Origin: JBBRMW01 sp965246845
Lineage (GTDB): Bacteria > Chloroflexota > Anaerolineae > Aggregatilineales > UBA2796
Assembly: GCA_965246845.1 (NCBI GenBank)
Contig: CBDFFR010000012.1
Coordinates: forward strand, 1,426,001 to 1,490,000
Direction: 5' to 3'
Length of the DNA: 64,000 bases
Position numbers and translations under genes: made by a program. Below the pieces are notes generated by a model, which saw nothing but the letters and a program-made list of their open reading frames with translations, made no database searches and was not told the DNA's origin. Each line of letters begins with the position of its first letter. Within the stretch, counting starts at the first letter, position 1. Below are positions 26,984 to 35,720 of this stretch, piece by piece.

Positions 26984-28516
26984 ATGCGACGCAAATCATT
27001 GTTGCTTGTATTCGTACTGTTCGCGCTGTGTGGGTTCATCCCGGCACGCGCGCAGGAGCCACCACAAACCAAAATGGTCCCCATTACCGACACCGTGTTC
27101 AATATTCAGGGCGTCGCCCCCGAAGGCTGGCAGAACGCCGGGCGCGGCCTCCGCTACCGCAAGCAATCCGCGAGTGATCCTACGCTGCTCGCGCAGCAGG
27201 CCGCCCCTTCCAAAAGCGCTGTCGTGCTGAACGCGATATTTCCGCAATTCGGACTCAAGGAAGCACCGAAAAGCACAGGCACGCGCAAGACGCCCGCTTT
27301 CGACTGGTCGCTGTACGAATTCACCAACACCATCCAAAACACCGACTTTGCGTTCGCACTCGGCCTCGCGGAGAAGGACGGCAGAACGTGGATCGTCCTT
27401 CTCCAAACTACACCTGCCGACATCAAAGCGCTAACTGCGAGTGTATTCTACCCGGCGGTTGATGCGCTTGCGCCGCTGGCCGCGACGAGGCAGGCCGTCG
27501 GCTACCGCGAAGATGAAGTGACCTTCAAAAACGGCGACGTCACACTGGCCGGGACGCTGACTTTTCCCAGCAGCGCGGGGCCTTATCCGGCGGTGGTCCT
27601 CGTCACGGGCAGCGGCGCGCAGGATCGCGATGAGGATATTGGCATCGGGATCAAGCCGTTTCGCTTGATTGCCGATTACCTGACGCAGCACGGGATCGCT
27701 GTACTGCGCTACGATGATCGCGGTACGGTCAAATCGACGGGCGACTTCGCCGCCGCGACAACATGGGACTTCGCGAAGGATGCCGCCGCCGCATTCGATT
27801 ACCTGCTCACCCGTAAGGAAATCGACGGCAGGCAAATCGGCATTCTCGGACACAGCGAGGGCGGTATGGTCGCCTCGATCCTCGTCGGACAGGGCAAACC
27901 GTTCGCATTTGTTGTCTCGATGGCGGGTCCCGCTGCGCCGATAACGGACCTGATGCTCAAGCAGAACGAGAATATTCTGCGTGCGCAGAAAACTACCGAA
28001 CCGATCATCAAAGCCACCCTCGATTTTCTGCGACAGGCCTATCCGCTGGTCGTGAAAAAGGACTTTGCGGGGCTTGATGCACTGACCGCCACGAATGCCA
28101 TAATTCTATATAACCTGCTCACTGATGCGGATCGCAAGCAGGCCGGCGATCTGGAAACATTCACCCAGAGTATCGTTGAGAATTCCAAAACCTTCCAGTC
28201 CGATTGGTGGGTGAACTTTCTTGGCTATGACCCGCGCGCGGACTGGTCGAAGGCGACAATGCCCGTCCTCGGTGTATACGGCGGGCTGGATGTGCAGGTG
28301 GACGCCAAACAAAATGCGACCGCGCTTGAGGACACCCTGAAAAGCAGTGGTAACAAGGATTACAAGGTGGTCACGCTGCCCGACGCAAACCATCTGATGC
28401 AATCCGCGAAGACGGGAAACGTCGAGGAATACGCTACGCTCAAGCCGGAATTCACCCCGGATTTTCTGCCGATTGTTGGCGAGTGGATTTTGAAGCACGT
28501 TACGCTCGCGAAATAG
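26984..28516 (+). CDS. secreted alpha/beta hydrolase
   Basis: 510 residues with a signal peptide (LLLVFVLFALCGFIPARA). About 150 N-terminal residues of unknown fold are followed by an alpha/beta-hydrolase with nucleophile elbow GHSEGG, oxyanion-region LVTGSGAQDRDEDIG, acid in LGVYGGLDVQVDA and His in LPDANHLM. It resembles secreted dienelactone-hydrolase/esterase-type proteins. Substrate unknown. Confidence 0.82.
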   Translation: MRRKSLLLVFVLFALCGFIPARAQEPPQTKMVPITDTVFNIQGVAPEGWQNAGRGLRYRKQSASDPTLLAQQAAPSKSAVVLNAIFPQFGLKEAPKSTGTRKTPAFDWSLYEFTNTIQNTDFAFALGLAEKDGRTWIVLLQTTPADIKALTASVFYPAVDALAPLAATRQAVGYREDEVTFKNGDVTLAGTLTFPSSAGPYPAVVLVTGSGAQDRDEDIGIGIKPFRLIADYLTQHGIAVLRYDDRGTVKSTGDFAAATTWDFAKDAAAAFDYLLTRKEIDGRQIGILGHSEGGMVASILVGQGKPFAFVVSMAGPAAPITDLMLKQNENILRAQKTTEPIIKATLDFLRQAYPLVVKKDFAGLDALTATNAIILYNLLTDADRKQAGDLETFTQSIVENSKTFQSDWWVNFLGYDPRADWSKATMPVLGVYGGLDVQVDAKQNATALEDTLKSSGNKDYKVVTLPDANHLMQSAKTGNVEEYATLKPEFTPDFLPIVGEWILKHVTLAK

Positions 28517-28629
28517 CGTAACTATTTGGTAGTAGGTGCATTGATGGCGCGGGTGAAATCCCGGCGACACTTCCCCTTATCCCCATTCAGAGTACCGCAT
28601 GGGGTAGGGGGAGAGGTGTTCGCGCATTC

Positions 28630-29334
28630 TCAGTCGTAATACTCCGGCAGCATTTTCAGCCCTTCCCACTGTTCCCGATCATGACCAAAAATCACCAGCC
28701 CAACCTTCTCCCGTTCCACAAGGTCAAGCAGCTTGTTCGTGCTAGCGCGAATCGCTCCGGCATCCGGATTGCTTTCATCGTCCGGCAGGTCACGAACAAA
28801 GCCTTCGCGGAACGCTACAGCGTCAATCGTCAAAAGAACCACGCCCGTTTTTGGCAGCCGCACCAGCACGGATTGATGTCCCGGCACATGCCCACTGGTC
28901 TCGATCAACTCTAATCCCGGTAGGAGTTCCATGTCCCCATCCACCAGCCGAATGCGCTCCATCGGCTGATCCCACTGCGGGCGTATGGCAGCAAAACGTG
29001 GGTTACTCGCCGCATCCAGATGATGCACACGCTGAACAACATACTGCGCGTTCGTGAATGCCGCGTGTCTCCCGGCATGGTCGCCATCATAATGCGTCGA
29101 AACGACGGTATCAATATCGTCCGGTCTTAAGCCAATGCTCGCCAACTGCTCGATAACGTCCTGCCCATTCTCGAACTCTGATTCTGCTTCAGGTATAATC
29201 TCCGGCAGGCCGCTGTCAATCAGGATGTTTTTGCCGTCATCCGTCTGCACTAGATAGCAAACAATCGGAATCTGGTAGTCCGGCATGGACCCAACCTGCA
29301 TCAGATAAAGACGCTTCACGGCATTTTGGCTCAT
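28630..29334 (-). CDS. metallo-beta-lactamase fold hydrolase, lactonase-like
   Basis: 234 residues. The metal site reads STHYDGDHAGRH (an HxxxDH-type motif), with later ligands in ETSGHVPGHQS and the Asp of TIDAVAF. The overall plan (YLVQTDDGKNILIDSGLPE at the start) resembles the N-acyl homoserine lactonase group, but a lactonase role is inference only. A strong GGGGAGGAG ribosome site precedes ATG 29334. Confidence 0.8.
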   Translation of the reverse strand: MSQNAVKRLYLMQVGSMPDYQIPIVCYLVQTDDGKNILIDSGLPEIIPEAESEFENGQDVIEQLASIGLRPDDIDTVVSTHYDGDHAGRHAAFTNAQYVVQRVHHLDAASNPRFAAIRPQWDQPMERIRLVDGDMELLPGLELIETSGHVPGHQSVLVRLPKTGVVLLTIDAVAFREGFVRDLPDDESNPDAGAIRASTNKLLDLVEREKVGLVIFGHDREQWEGLKMLPEYYD

Positions 29335-29643
29335 AATCTCCTCCCCGGAATTGAAACATATATTCTATCGCAGTTATTTGTCACGGGCGAAGCGCAGTAT
29401 CCGGCACGAGTAACAACCTGCCTGTTGTGGCAGATTTGCCTTTATGCGTGATTCGCCCGGATACGAGCAAGCGCCGATTTAGAATTAGTTAAGAACACAT
29501 TCACGACTCGAAAGTTGCTAGACAAGTATCTAACGGCTGGTATAATTCGACCCTGATCCTCGTGGTGTATTGCTCGTTCGTCGGTATTTACGAAAGGAGG
29601 CGCGCCTCTCCGCCACAGGGCGGCACAGGTTGCGCGATCTTCC
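29335..29643. other. divergent intergenic region with the ftsH leader
   Basis: 309 bases without a gene. It holds the MBL gene ribosome site, an AT-rich centre, the probable ftsH promoter, and a leader of about 90 bases containing a perfect palindrome GAGGCGCGCCTC at 29596-29607. Confidence 0.6.
29519..29546 (+). promoter_or_regulatory. probable sigma-70 promoter of ftsH
   Basis: TAGACA at 29519-29524 and TATAAT at 29541-29546 with a 16-base spacer, about 95 bases before the ftsH start codon. Confidence 0.55.
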
Positions 29644-31572
29644 ATGCCATTGAACAACCCCCGCTTTCGCAATTTGCTTGTTTTCATCGTGATCGGTGTC
29701 GCGCTGCTGCTAATTGTGTTCAGCCTGCGCACGACCGGCTCCGCCTCGCCCGACCTGCCGATCAGCGAGTTGGCGGCTTCGATTACCCGTGACCCCAGCA
29801 GCATTCGCGGTATTCGCGTCTCGCAGAATGAAGTTGGCGTGACCTATGCGAATGGCGTCACCGCCATCAGCCGCAAGAGCGCGACCAGCAGCCTCGAAGA
29901 GCAGCTAATCGCGCTGGGCGTCCCGCGCGAATCGATCCCGCGCCTGCGCATCGAATACGTTGCGCCCAGCGATTTGGGTCCAGTGCTGCAAATCATACTC
30001 TCCGTGCTGCCTATTCTGCTGATCGTCGGCTTTTTCTACCTGATGATGCGACAGGCGCAAGGCTCCAATAATCAGGCCATGTCCTTCGGCAAGAGCCGGG
30101 CGCGCATGTTCACGGGCGACCAGCCCAGCGTGACCTTCGAGGATGTAGCGGGCGCAGATGAGGCCAAAGAAGAACTCAAGGAAGTCGTCGAATTCCTCAA
30201 GGAGCCGGAAAAATTCATCCAGCTAGGGGCGCGCATCCCGAAGGGCGTACTGCTCGTCGGTAGCCCCGGCACGGGCAAGACGCTCCTCGCCAAGGCCGTC
30301 GCGGGCGAGGCGGGCGTGCCATTTTTCAGCATTTCCGGCTCGGAATTCGTCGAGATGTTCGTCGGCGTCGGCGCGAGCCGCGTGCGTGACCTGTTCGATC
30401 AGGCCAAGCGGCACAGCCCCTGCATCATCTTCGTGGATGAAATCGATGCGGTAGGCCGTCAGCGCGGCGCGGGGCTGGGCGGCAGCCACGATGAGCGCGA
30501 GCAGACGCTCAACCAGATTTTGGTCGAAATGGACGGCTTCGGGACCGATACCAACGTGATCGTAGTGGCGGCCACCAACCGCCCGGATATTCTCGACCCG
30601 GCGCTGCTGCGTCCCGGTCGCTTCGACCGCCGCGTGGTCCTCGACCGCCCCGATGTGCGTGGCCGTGAGGCAATCCTCAAGGTCCACACGCGCGGCAAGC
30701 CGCTCGCCTCCGACATCGATCTGAGCGTCCTCGCTCGTTCGACGCCGGGACTCGCGGGCGCGGACCTCGAAAATATGGTCAATGAGGCCGCGATTGTGGC
30801 AGCGCGCAAGAACAAGAAGACCATCGCCATGCGCGATTGCGAAGAAGCACTGGAGCGCGTAATCCTCGGACCGGAGCGCAAGAGCCGGATCATCACCGAC
30901 TCCGAGAAGCGGATGATTGCCTACCACGAAGCAGGTCACGCCGTCGTGATGCACATGCTGCCCAAATGCGACCCGGTGCGCAAGGTGACGATTGTAGCGC
31001 GTGGCATGGCGGGCGGCGTTACGTGGTCGATGCCGGACGACGATAATATGTCGAAGACGGCGGGCGAATTCGAGGAAATGCTCTCCGGTCTGCTCGGCGG
31101 GCGCGTCGCGGAGCAAATCATCTTCGGCGAAGTCACAACGGGCGCATCGAACGATCTGGAGCGCGTGACAAAGATCGCGCGGTCGATGGTCACACGCTGG
31201 GGCATGAGCGAAAAGCTGGGTCCGCGCGTCTTCGGCCAGAAGGAAGAGATGGTCTTCCTCGGACGTGATTTCGGCGAGCAGCGCGATTACAGCGAGTCGA
31301 TTGCGGAAGCTATCGATGAGGAAGTACATCGCCTCGTCAGCGCCGCGCACGAACGCGCCCACAAGCTGCTGACGGATTACCGCGAAAAGCTGGAAGACGT
31401 CACCCGCAAACTGCTCGAAGTCGAAACCCTCAGCCGCGAGGACTTCCTCGAACTGATGGGCGGGCGTCCGCAGAGCGTACCGCGCTACCAGCCGCAGCAG
31501 CCAACCAGCCAACCCACGCGTGATGGTGGCGAATCCACGCCGCCGCGTCTAATCCCCGGTATGGTGAACTAG
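29644..31572 (+). CDS. ftsH: ATP-dependent zinc metalloprotease FtsH
   Basis: 642 residues; a membrane-anchored AAA+ protease degrading membrane and regulatory proteins. Two membrane helices (about 10-28 and 112-135) bracket a small extracytoplasmic domain. The AAA domain has Walker A GSPGTGKT (206-213; most FtsH have GPPGTGKT) and Walker B FVDEIDAVG. The peptidase has HEAGH (428-432) with a downstream third-ligand Asp region (TTGASNDLERVT). A Pro/Gln-rich tail ends it. Followed by a terminator hairpin. Confidence 0.95.
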   Translation: MPLNNPRFRNLLVFIVIGVALLLIVFSLRTTGSASPDLPISELAASITRDPSSIRGIRVSQNEVGVTYANGVTAISRKSATSSLEEQLIALGVPRESIPRLRIEYVAPSDLGPVLQIILSVLPILLIVGFFYLMMRQAQGSNNQAMSFGKSRARMFTGDQPSVTFEDVAGADEAKEELKEVVEFLKEPEKFIQLGARIPKGVLLVGSPGTGKTLLAKAVAGEAGVPFFSISGSEFVEMFVGVGASRVRDLFDQAKRHSPCIIFVDEIDAVGRQRGAGLGGSHDEREQTLNQILVEMDGFGTDTNVIVVAATNRPDILDPALLRPGRFDRRVVLDRPDVRGREAILKVHTRGKPLASDIDLSVLARSTPGLAGADLENMVNEAAIVAARKNKKTIAMRDCEEALERVILGPERKSRIITDSEKRMIAYHEAGHAVVMHMLPKCDPVRKVTIVARGMAGGVTWSMPDDDNMSKTAGEFEEMLSGLLGGRVAEQIIFGEVTTGASNDLERVTKIARSMVTRWGMSEKLGPRVFGQKEEMVFLGRDFGEQRDYSESIAEAIDEEVHRLVSAAHERAHKLLTDYREKLEDVTRKLLEVETLSREDFLELMGGRPQSVPRYQPQQPTSQPTRDGGESTPPRLIPGMVN

Positions 31573-31737
31573 CGTGTGTCTGCAAACCACCGCGCGGGGA
31601 TAAATCCGCCGCGCTATTACGGGGGTACAGGCCGTAGTAGCCCGGTCCATTCATGGCCGGGCGGTTGAACCATGATCAACCCTATGCACTTTGCCGACGT
31701 GCCTTAGCGCAGCACTTCGCATCCATTAGCGAAAAGC

Positions 31738-31773
31738 AAAACGGCGGTCTCTATGCAGAGGCTGCCGTTTTGT
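31738..31773 (+). terminator. probable terminator of ftsH
   Basis: Outer arms AAAACGGC (31738-31745) and GCCGTTTT (31764-31771) with an inner CTCT/AGAG stem; the A and T tracts make it look bidirectional. Confidence 0.65.
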
Positions 31774-31786
31774 TTGTTCAGAACTT

Positions 31787-31852
31787 GGGCGGACCTGCGT
31801 GTCTGCCCCTACACAGCGCGCGTTTCGTAGGGGCAGACCGATGTGTCCGCCC
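31787..31852. repeat. paired palindromes of the CCCTACA/TGTAGGG family
   Basis: The hairpin GGGCGGACCTGCGTGTCTGC runs into CCCTACA. A 12-base spacer leads to CGTAGGGGCAGACCGATG and its closing arm. Confidence 0.6.
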
Positions 31853-31863
31853 GTGACCGACAC

Positions 31864-32292
31864 TCACTTCCCAGTCTCCAGTACGACGCCTTTCGAAACC
31901 TCGTTGATGACCGCGACCAGCACATTCTGAGCCGCCGTGAAGCCGGGGTTCGCTTCCAGCCACGAGAGGCGCACGCGCGCGAACGCAGTCTCATCGTTCA
32001 GCGACGCATCAATTCGCGTAAACGGATCGTCCATACGCTTTTCCTGGACTTCGTTCGTCTCCCAAAAACGGGTCGCGAGCAGGTCCGTCACAATCTGGCG
32101 AACCCGATCCGGCGCGAGGCTGCCCTCATAAGTGGCCGGGACGCGCCCTCGCGTGACATTCGAGTCGAGGCGGTAGCGCCCCCCTCCATCGACTTCAAAG
32201 GCGGTTTGGCCGCTGAAATCATTGCCGATTGTATATTTGAGCTGGAACCCCGGAGCGTTGCCTTTCAGGAAGGCGCGAAGGATCGATTCCAT
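31864..32292 (-). CDS. hypothetical protein, probable single beta-rich domain
   Basis: 142 residues without signal peptide or membrane helix. Features include FQLKYTIGNDFSGQTAFEVDGGGRY in the first half and a helix-like APDRVRQIVTDLLATRFWE in the second. I do not recognise the family. It lies 26 bases downstream of the metalloprotease gene on the same strand, so the two may be cotranscribed; an accessory or immunity-type role is possible but unsupported. Confidence 0.6.
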   Translation of the reverse strand: MESILRAFLKGNAPGFQLKYTIGNDFSGQTAFEVDGGGRYRLDSNVTRGRVPATYEGSLAPDRVRQIVTDLLATRFWETNEVQEKRMDDPFTRIDASLNDETAFARVRLSWLEANPGFTAAQNVLVAVINEVSKGVVLETGK

Positions 32293-32317
32293 AAGCTATT
32301 TGCTTTCTGTTAACGCG

Positions 32318-33907
32318 CTACGGCTGAACAATCGTGACCGAGCGACCCGGATAGATACGCTGCACTTCCGTGACAAGGAACCCGAAGTGCCGCGCCTTGA
32401 TCTCCGCTGCCGCCTGCCCCTGATTATAGTAATTTGCCATGAGGCTGTGGTCGTTCGTCAGGACGCGGCTCGCCGGGGCTTCCGGGTCGGGGTATTCATC
32501 GGGCGCGCCGAGCAGCATATGCGAGCCTTCGTGCGCCATTTCGATGGCGGGTGTGCCTGTCCCCTCCTGTCCCAATTCAAAAATATCGCCGCTGCTGCTA
32601 CCCATCGAGGGACGTCCGCGCTCGTTGGCGTGCAATTTGACGGTGTAATCCGCGCTCGCGTTTTCCGTCGCTTGCACGTTGATCGGGAAGTCTCCATCGC
32701 CGGGCTGTGCGCCACCGGGCGAGACGACGCGCACCTTGTACTTGTTGTCGAGATAGGCTGTGATCGCGGCGAAAAAGGCACTTTTCATATTCGCCATGTT
32801 CGCCGCCGGGTCGAAGGTTCCCTTCTCCTTGAATTTCACTTCCTTGTGGACCAGCAGCCGCGACCGCGCGATAGTGACCCCGGTGGTGAAGTTCACGCCT
32901 TCGGTGGAAACGGTCGGCGTGCTTTCCTGCAAGACGCCCTGTGTCAGCATCGGCTCGATGATGCGCCAGTCACCGCTGCTCAGATCGCTCTGCAAGGCAG
33001 CCATCAGTGTCGGCGTATTCTTCACGGTATCGATTTCGGCCTGTGATGCAGCGCGGATAATCGGTTGCAGCAGTTCCGCGTTCGTCCCCTCGTCGGCCAT
33101 CCATTCGACTTTGGCCGAGAGCGGGAAGCCGAGATCGACTACGGCTTCGGCCATCGTGCGATTGTTGCAAATGTTCGTGAAGATCGCGCGGTAGGTCGCG
33201 TTGTTGAGCGCGTCGCGTTGCGCTTGCGGCGCGGCAAGGATCAGCGGCTTGATGTCTGCATAATTCAGATTAGCTTCGGCGTTCATCCAGTCGAGCTTTG
33301 GACCGAGTTCGAGGCCGAGGTCTGCAACAGCGGTAGGCATCGTGTTGTTATCGCACACATCCACGAAAAAATCCCGCCAGGGACGGGTATTCAAAACGCT
33401 CCGGTCAGCCGCAGCGAGGATGAGCGGGCGAATTTGCGCGTAATCGATGCTGCTCGCGCGCCCTGCCGCCGCACGCACCCAATCGAGGCTGACGGGCAGC
33501 GGTGTTCCGAGGTTCGTCACCGCGCGGATCATCTCGCCCGTATTGAAGGCCGAAGCGAATTTGCCGCGATACCCGCCGTTGATCACCGTCGTCTTTTCGG
33601 CGGGCGTCAACTGGCCGAGCAACGTAATGACTTCATTTTCCGGGACGTTGAAGCGGTCGAGCATCTCATCCAGTTGCGCGATGTGGTTCACAGCGGCGGG
33701 CGCAGGCGCGGCGGGCGGTGGGTCGCGCTGGACCAAGCCCTGTGCACGCATGGCACGCACGACCGCCGCGTTCCCGATGACGCGCTGTCGCGTCAACATT
33801 CCCTGCTGCGCCGCACTGAGCGTCGTGATTTCACTACGCTCCTCGCTGGCGGCCTCGCTGTGACCTTCCGAAGCAGGTTCGGCTTGCTTCGACTGCTGGC
33901 GCTTCAT
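32318..33907 (-). CDS. eCIS-cargo-like protein with C-terminal zinc-protease motif
   Basis: 529 residues. The N-terminus (about 30-62) reads LSAAQQGMLTRQRVIGN followed by AAVVRAMRAQGLVQR, close to the LQRxIGNxAVxRLL...VQR signature common on proteins linked to extracellular contractile injection systems. The middle (about 75-330) has repeats of roughly 70 residues, seen as IRPLILAAADRS / IKPLILAAPQAQ / LQPIIRAASQAE. The C-terminus has HEGSHMLLGAPDEY (H459, E460, H463, D470/E471), a zinc-metallopeptidase motif of the HExxHxLGxxDEY type. No signal peptide is seen. A secreted or injected protease role is inferred. No eCIS structural genes are in the window. Confidence 0.7.
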   Translation of the reverse strand: MKRQQSKQAEPASEGHSEAASEERSEITTLSAAQQGMLTRQRVIGNAAVVRAMRAQGLVQRDPPPAAPAPAAVNHIAQLDEMLDRFNVPENEVITLLGQLTPAEKTTVINGGYRGKFASAFNTGEMIRAVTNLGTPLPVSLDWVRAAAGRASSIDYAQIRPLILAAADRSVLNTRPWRDFFVDVCDNNTMPTAVADLGLELGPKLDWMNAEANLNYADIKPLILAAPQAQRDALNNATYRAIFTNICNNRTMAEAVVDLGFPLSAKVEWMADEGTNAELLQPIIRAASQAEIDTVKNTPTLMAALQSDLSSGDWRIIEPMLTQGVLQESTPTVSTEGVNFTTGVTIARSRLLVHKEVKFKEKGTFDPAANMANMKSAFFAAITAYLDNKYKVRVVSPGGAQPGDGDFPINVQATENASADYTVKLHANERGRPSMGSSSGDIFELGQEGTGTPAIEMAHEGSHMLLGAPDEYPDPEAPASRVLTNDHSLMANYYNQGQAAAEIKARHFGFLVTEVQRIYPGRSVTIVQP

Positions 33908-33988
33908 TACGACCTCACGTTAACGACAAGTTAAATCATATGTCACTATACGCCACATCCGACCCGTGCGCAAGTAACCATCGTGGCG

Positions 33989-34357
33989 TCATACCCCGCG
34001 CGTCAAAACCGCGCGTGCGACCAGCACAATCACGAGCAGCACCGCCCATGCGCCATATCCAATCAGGATCGTCGGGACGAGTGAATTCCCGGCGCGCGTT
34101 GCCAGCCATGCCGCGATGAGGAAGCCGACCGTCGGAAAGATATTGATTAGCAAGACTTCGCTGAAATCGGAGAGCGCCGCCTGCTGCTTGTCCGGTTCTG
34201 TGCCTGCGTAGACGATCCACAGGCCAAGCGGGACGTTGATCGGCATGGTCGCGGCAATCGCGGCGATAGTTTTTGAATAGCTGCGAATGACCGCAACAAA
34301 GATGATGATCGCGATGGAAACGAGGACGGGTGTAACTTTCGACCAATCGATTGTCAT
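33989..34357 (-). CDS. small integral membrane protein, unknown function
   Basis: 122 residues from ATG 34357 (MTIDWSKVTPVLVSIAIIIF). Four hydrophobic segments fill most of the protein. The overall plan resembles small DUF3147/GlpM-like membrane proteins, but the match is by impression only. Confidence 0.55.
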   Translation of the reverse strand: MTIDWSKVTPVLVSIAIIIFVAVIRSYSKTIAAIAATMPINVPLGLWIVYAGTEPDKQQAALSDFSEVLLINIFPTVGFLIAAWLATRAGNSLVPTILIGYGAWAVLLVIVLVARAVLTRGV

Positions 34358-34371
34358 GGCTGGTTCATACT

Positions 34372-34995
34372 TCAGGCGCGCACCGGGCGCTTTGTGATCT
34401 CGATCACGCACGCTTCGTCACCACAGGCGCGGCAGTGCGTTTGCGTGACGTTGAACTGCTTGCCGCCGCTGCTCCATGCGAGTCCGGCTTCGAGGATACC
34501 GACCGCGAGATTACAGCACGGCGCGTCGGTCTTGCGCCCCCAGCAGACCGGGCAGCGCTGGATATTCCACTTGTACACATGATCATCCTCGCCGAGCGTG
34601 ACGACCTGATCGGTGAAGCGATTGAAGACCATCGCGAACATATCGAAGCCGACGTGCAGCTTCATACTCAGCGGGAGCGCGCGAATCGGCAAATCCGCAA
34701 TGCCGACCAGCGGATTGAATTCGCGCAGGCCGCCTTCCAGCGCGCCACGCCCGACCGATTGGTTGAACGCGCGTCCGGCCTCGACGCCATACTGCGCTTC
34801 ACTTGCCTCCTGCAGGGCGCTCACCCACTCGAACGGGAACGCGCGGTCAAGCGTCGCGTTGGGCAGATTGTCGATGAACTGCGGCAGCCCGGCGCGGGTC
34901 ACGATCTCGCGATAATCATCCGGTTCGGCCAGTTCCTGCATGGTTGTGAGAACGATCCGACCCATCCGGCTGGGGTAATTGTATTGGTGCGGCAT
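34372..34995 (-). CDS. V4R (4-vinyl reductase-like) domain protein
   Basis: 207 residues. The C-terminal 90 residues show the V4R pattern: WNIQRCPVCWGR, then CCNLAVGILEAGLAWSSGG, then THCRACGDEACVIEI, with Cys and His positions that bind metal. V4R domains bind small hydrocarbons or act as ligand-sensing modules, and occur in bacteriochlorophyll biosynthesis and aromatic-compound regulation. The N-terminal part (about 1-110) is helical. No biosynthetic partner is adjacent. Confidence 0.78.
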   Translation of the reverse strand: MPHQYNYPSRMGRIVLTTMQELAEPDDYREIVTRAGLPQFIDNLPNATLDRAFPFEWVSALQEASEAQYGVEAGRAFNQSVGRGALEGGLREFNPLVGIADLPIRALPLSMKLHVGFDMFAMVFNRFTDQVVTLGEDDHVYKWNIQRCPVCWGRKTDAPCCNLAVGILEAGLAWSSGGKQFNVTQTHCRACGDEACVIEITKRPVRA

Positions 34996-35034
34996 GTTTG
35001 TGTTTCCCTTAACGTGAGTCTACCGGAAAAGCGT

Positions 35035-35637
35035 TTATTGCGCCTGCACGCGGAATAGCTTTTCCTGTATCGTCGTATATTTGAGGCCACCCGCGCTCTG
35101 CTCGATGAGGACTTTGTATTCCCCGACAGGCCAGGGAATGCTGACCGATCCTGATACCGCGTTCGGGTCGGGAATTTCATAACTGAGCGGGATCACCGTC
35201 GTGCCGGAACACGACAGGATCGCCGCTCCGCAGTCGATTTCTGCCGTCGCCTGTGCGACTGCGCGGTCGCCGTTGTTCGCGCTGGCGCGCAGGATTACAC
35301 GCTGGAAGCGCGGTCCGATGCGATAATCCCACATAACGCGCACAAGGATTTCATCGCCCGCCTTGAGGAAGACGACCTGCGGGATCGGAGTCGCGGTTGC
35401 GTCCGGGTTGCGCGTCGGGGTGGCGGTCGGTTGCGTCCCGACCGGGAGCGGAGTCGGCGTGAAGCGCAGGTTCGTCTCGAAGGCCACGGAAAGATTACGC
35501 GAGCGCAGCGAAGACAGCACGACTTCCGAACCGAAGACGAACAGCGCGATGAGGACGGCAATCACAGCCAGCCTTCCCGCCGCGCGGCGCGGTATGGTGG
35601 GTGGATCGGGAGGGGTGGTGCGCGGTGTGTTGGACAT
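35035..35637 (-). CDS. membrane-anchored hypothetical protein with TPT linker
   Basis: About 200 residues from ATG 35637. A cytoplasmic Pro/Arg-rich tip and a membrane anchor (LAVIAVLIALFVFGSEVVL) lead to a Thr/Pro linker (TPTPLPVGTQPTATPTRNPD) and a beta-rich extracellular domain with two Cys (DCGAAILSC), possibly a disulfide. Family unknown. Confidence 0.6.
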   Translation of the reverse strand: MSNTPRTTPPDPPTIPRRAAGRLAVIAVLIALFVFGSEVVLSSLRSRNLSVAFETNLRFTPTPLPVGTQPTATPTRNPDATATPIPQVVFLKAGDEILVRVMWDYRIGPRFQRVILRASANNGDRAVAQATAEIDCGAAILSCSGTTVIPLSYEIPDPNAVSGSVSIPWPVGEYKVLIEQSAGGLKYTTIQEKLFRVQAQ

Positions 35638-35720
35638 TTGTGAACTCTTGTACAAGGATTGGTGCTAATTCTATCAAAAAGAGGTTAGACTCCGCGCTAC
35701 CGGACATAAGGAAGGCTTAA

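Larger units (their letters stand above)
31573..31863. other. intergenic region downstream of ftsH, rich in hairpins
   Basis: 291 bases without a gene. GC-rich hairpins occur near 31600 (GCGCGG ... CCGCGC) and 31640-31665 (CCGGTCCATTCATGGCCGG). A terminator-like hairpin at 31738 and the palindrome pair at 31787 follow. Confidence 0.6.

Noticed and set aside
28630..29334. Quorum-quenching AHL lactonase gene name (aiiA/attM)
   Set aside because: The metal motif fits the MBL fold generally, but substrate-specific residues could not be verified, so no symbol was given.
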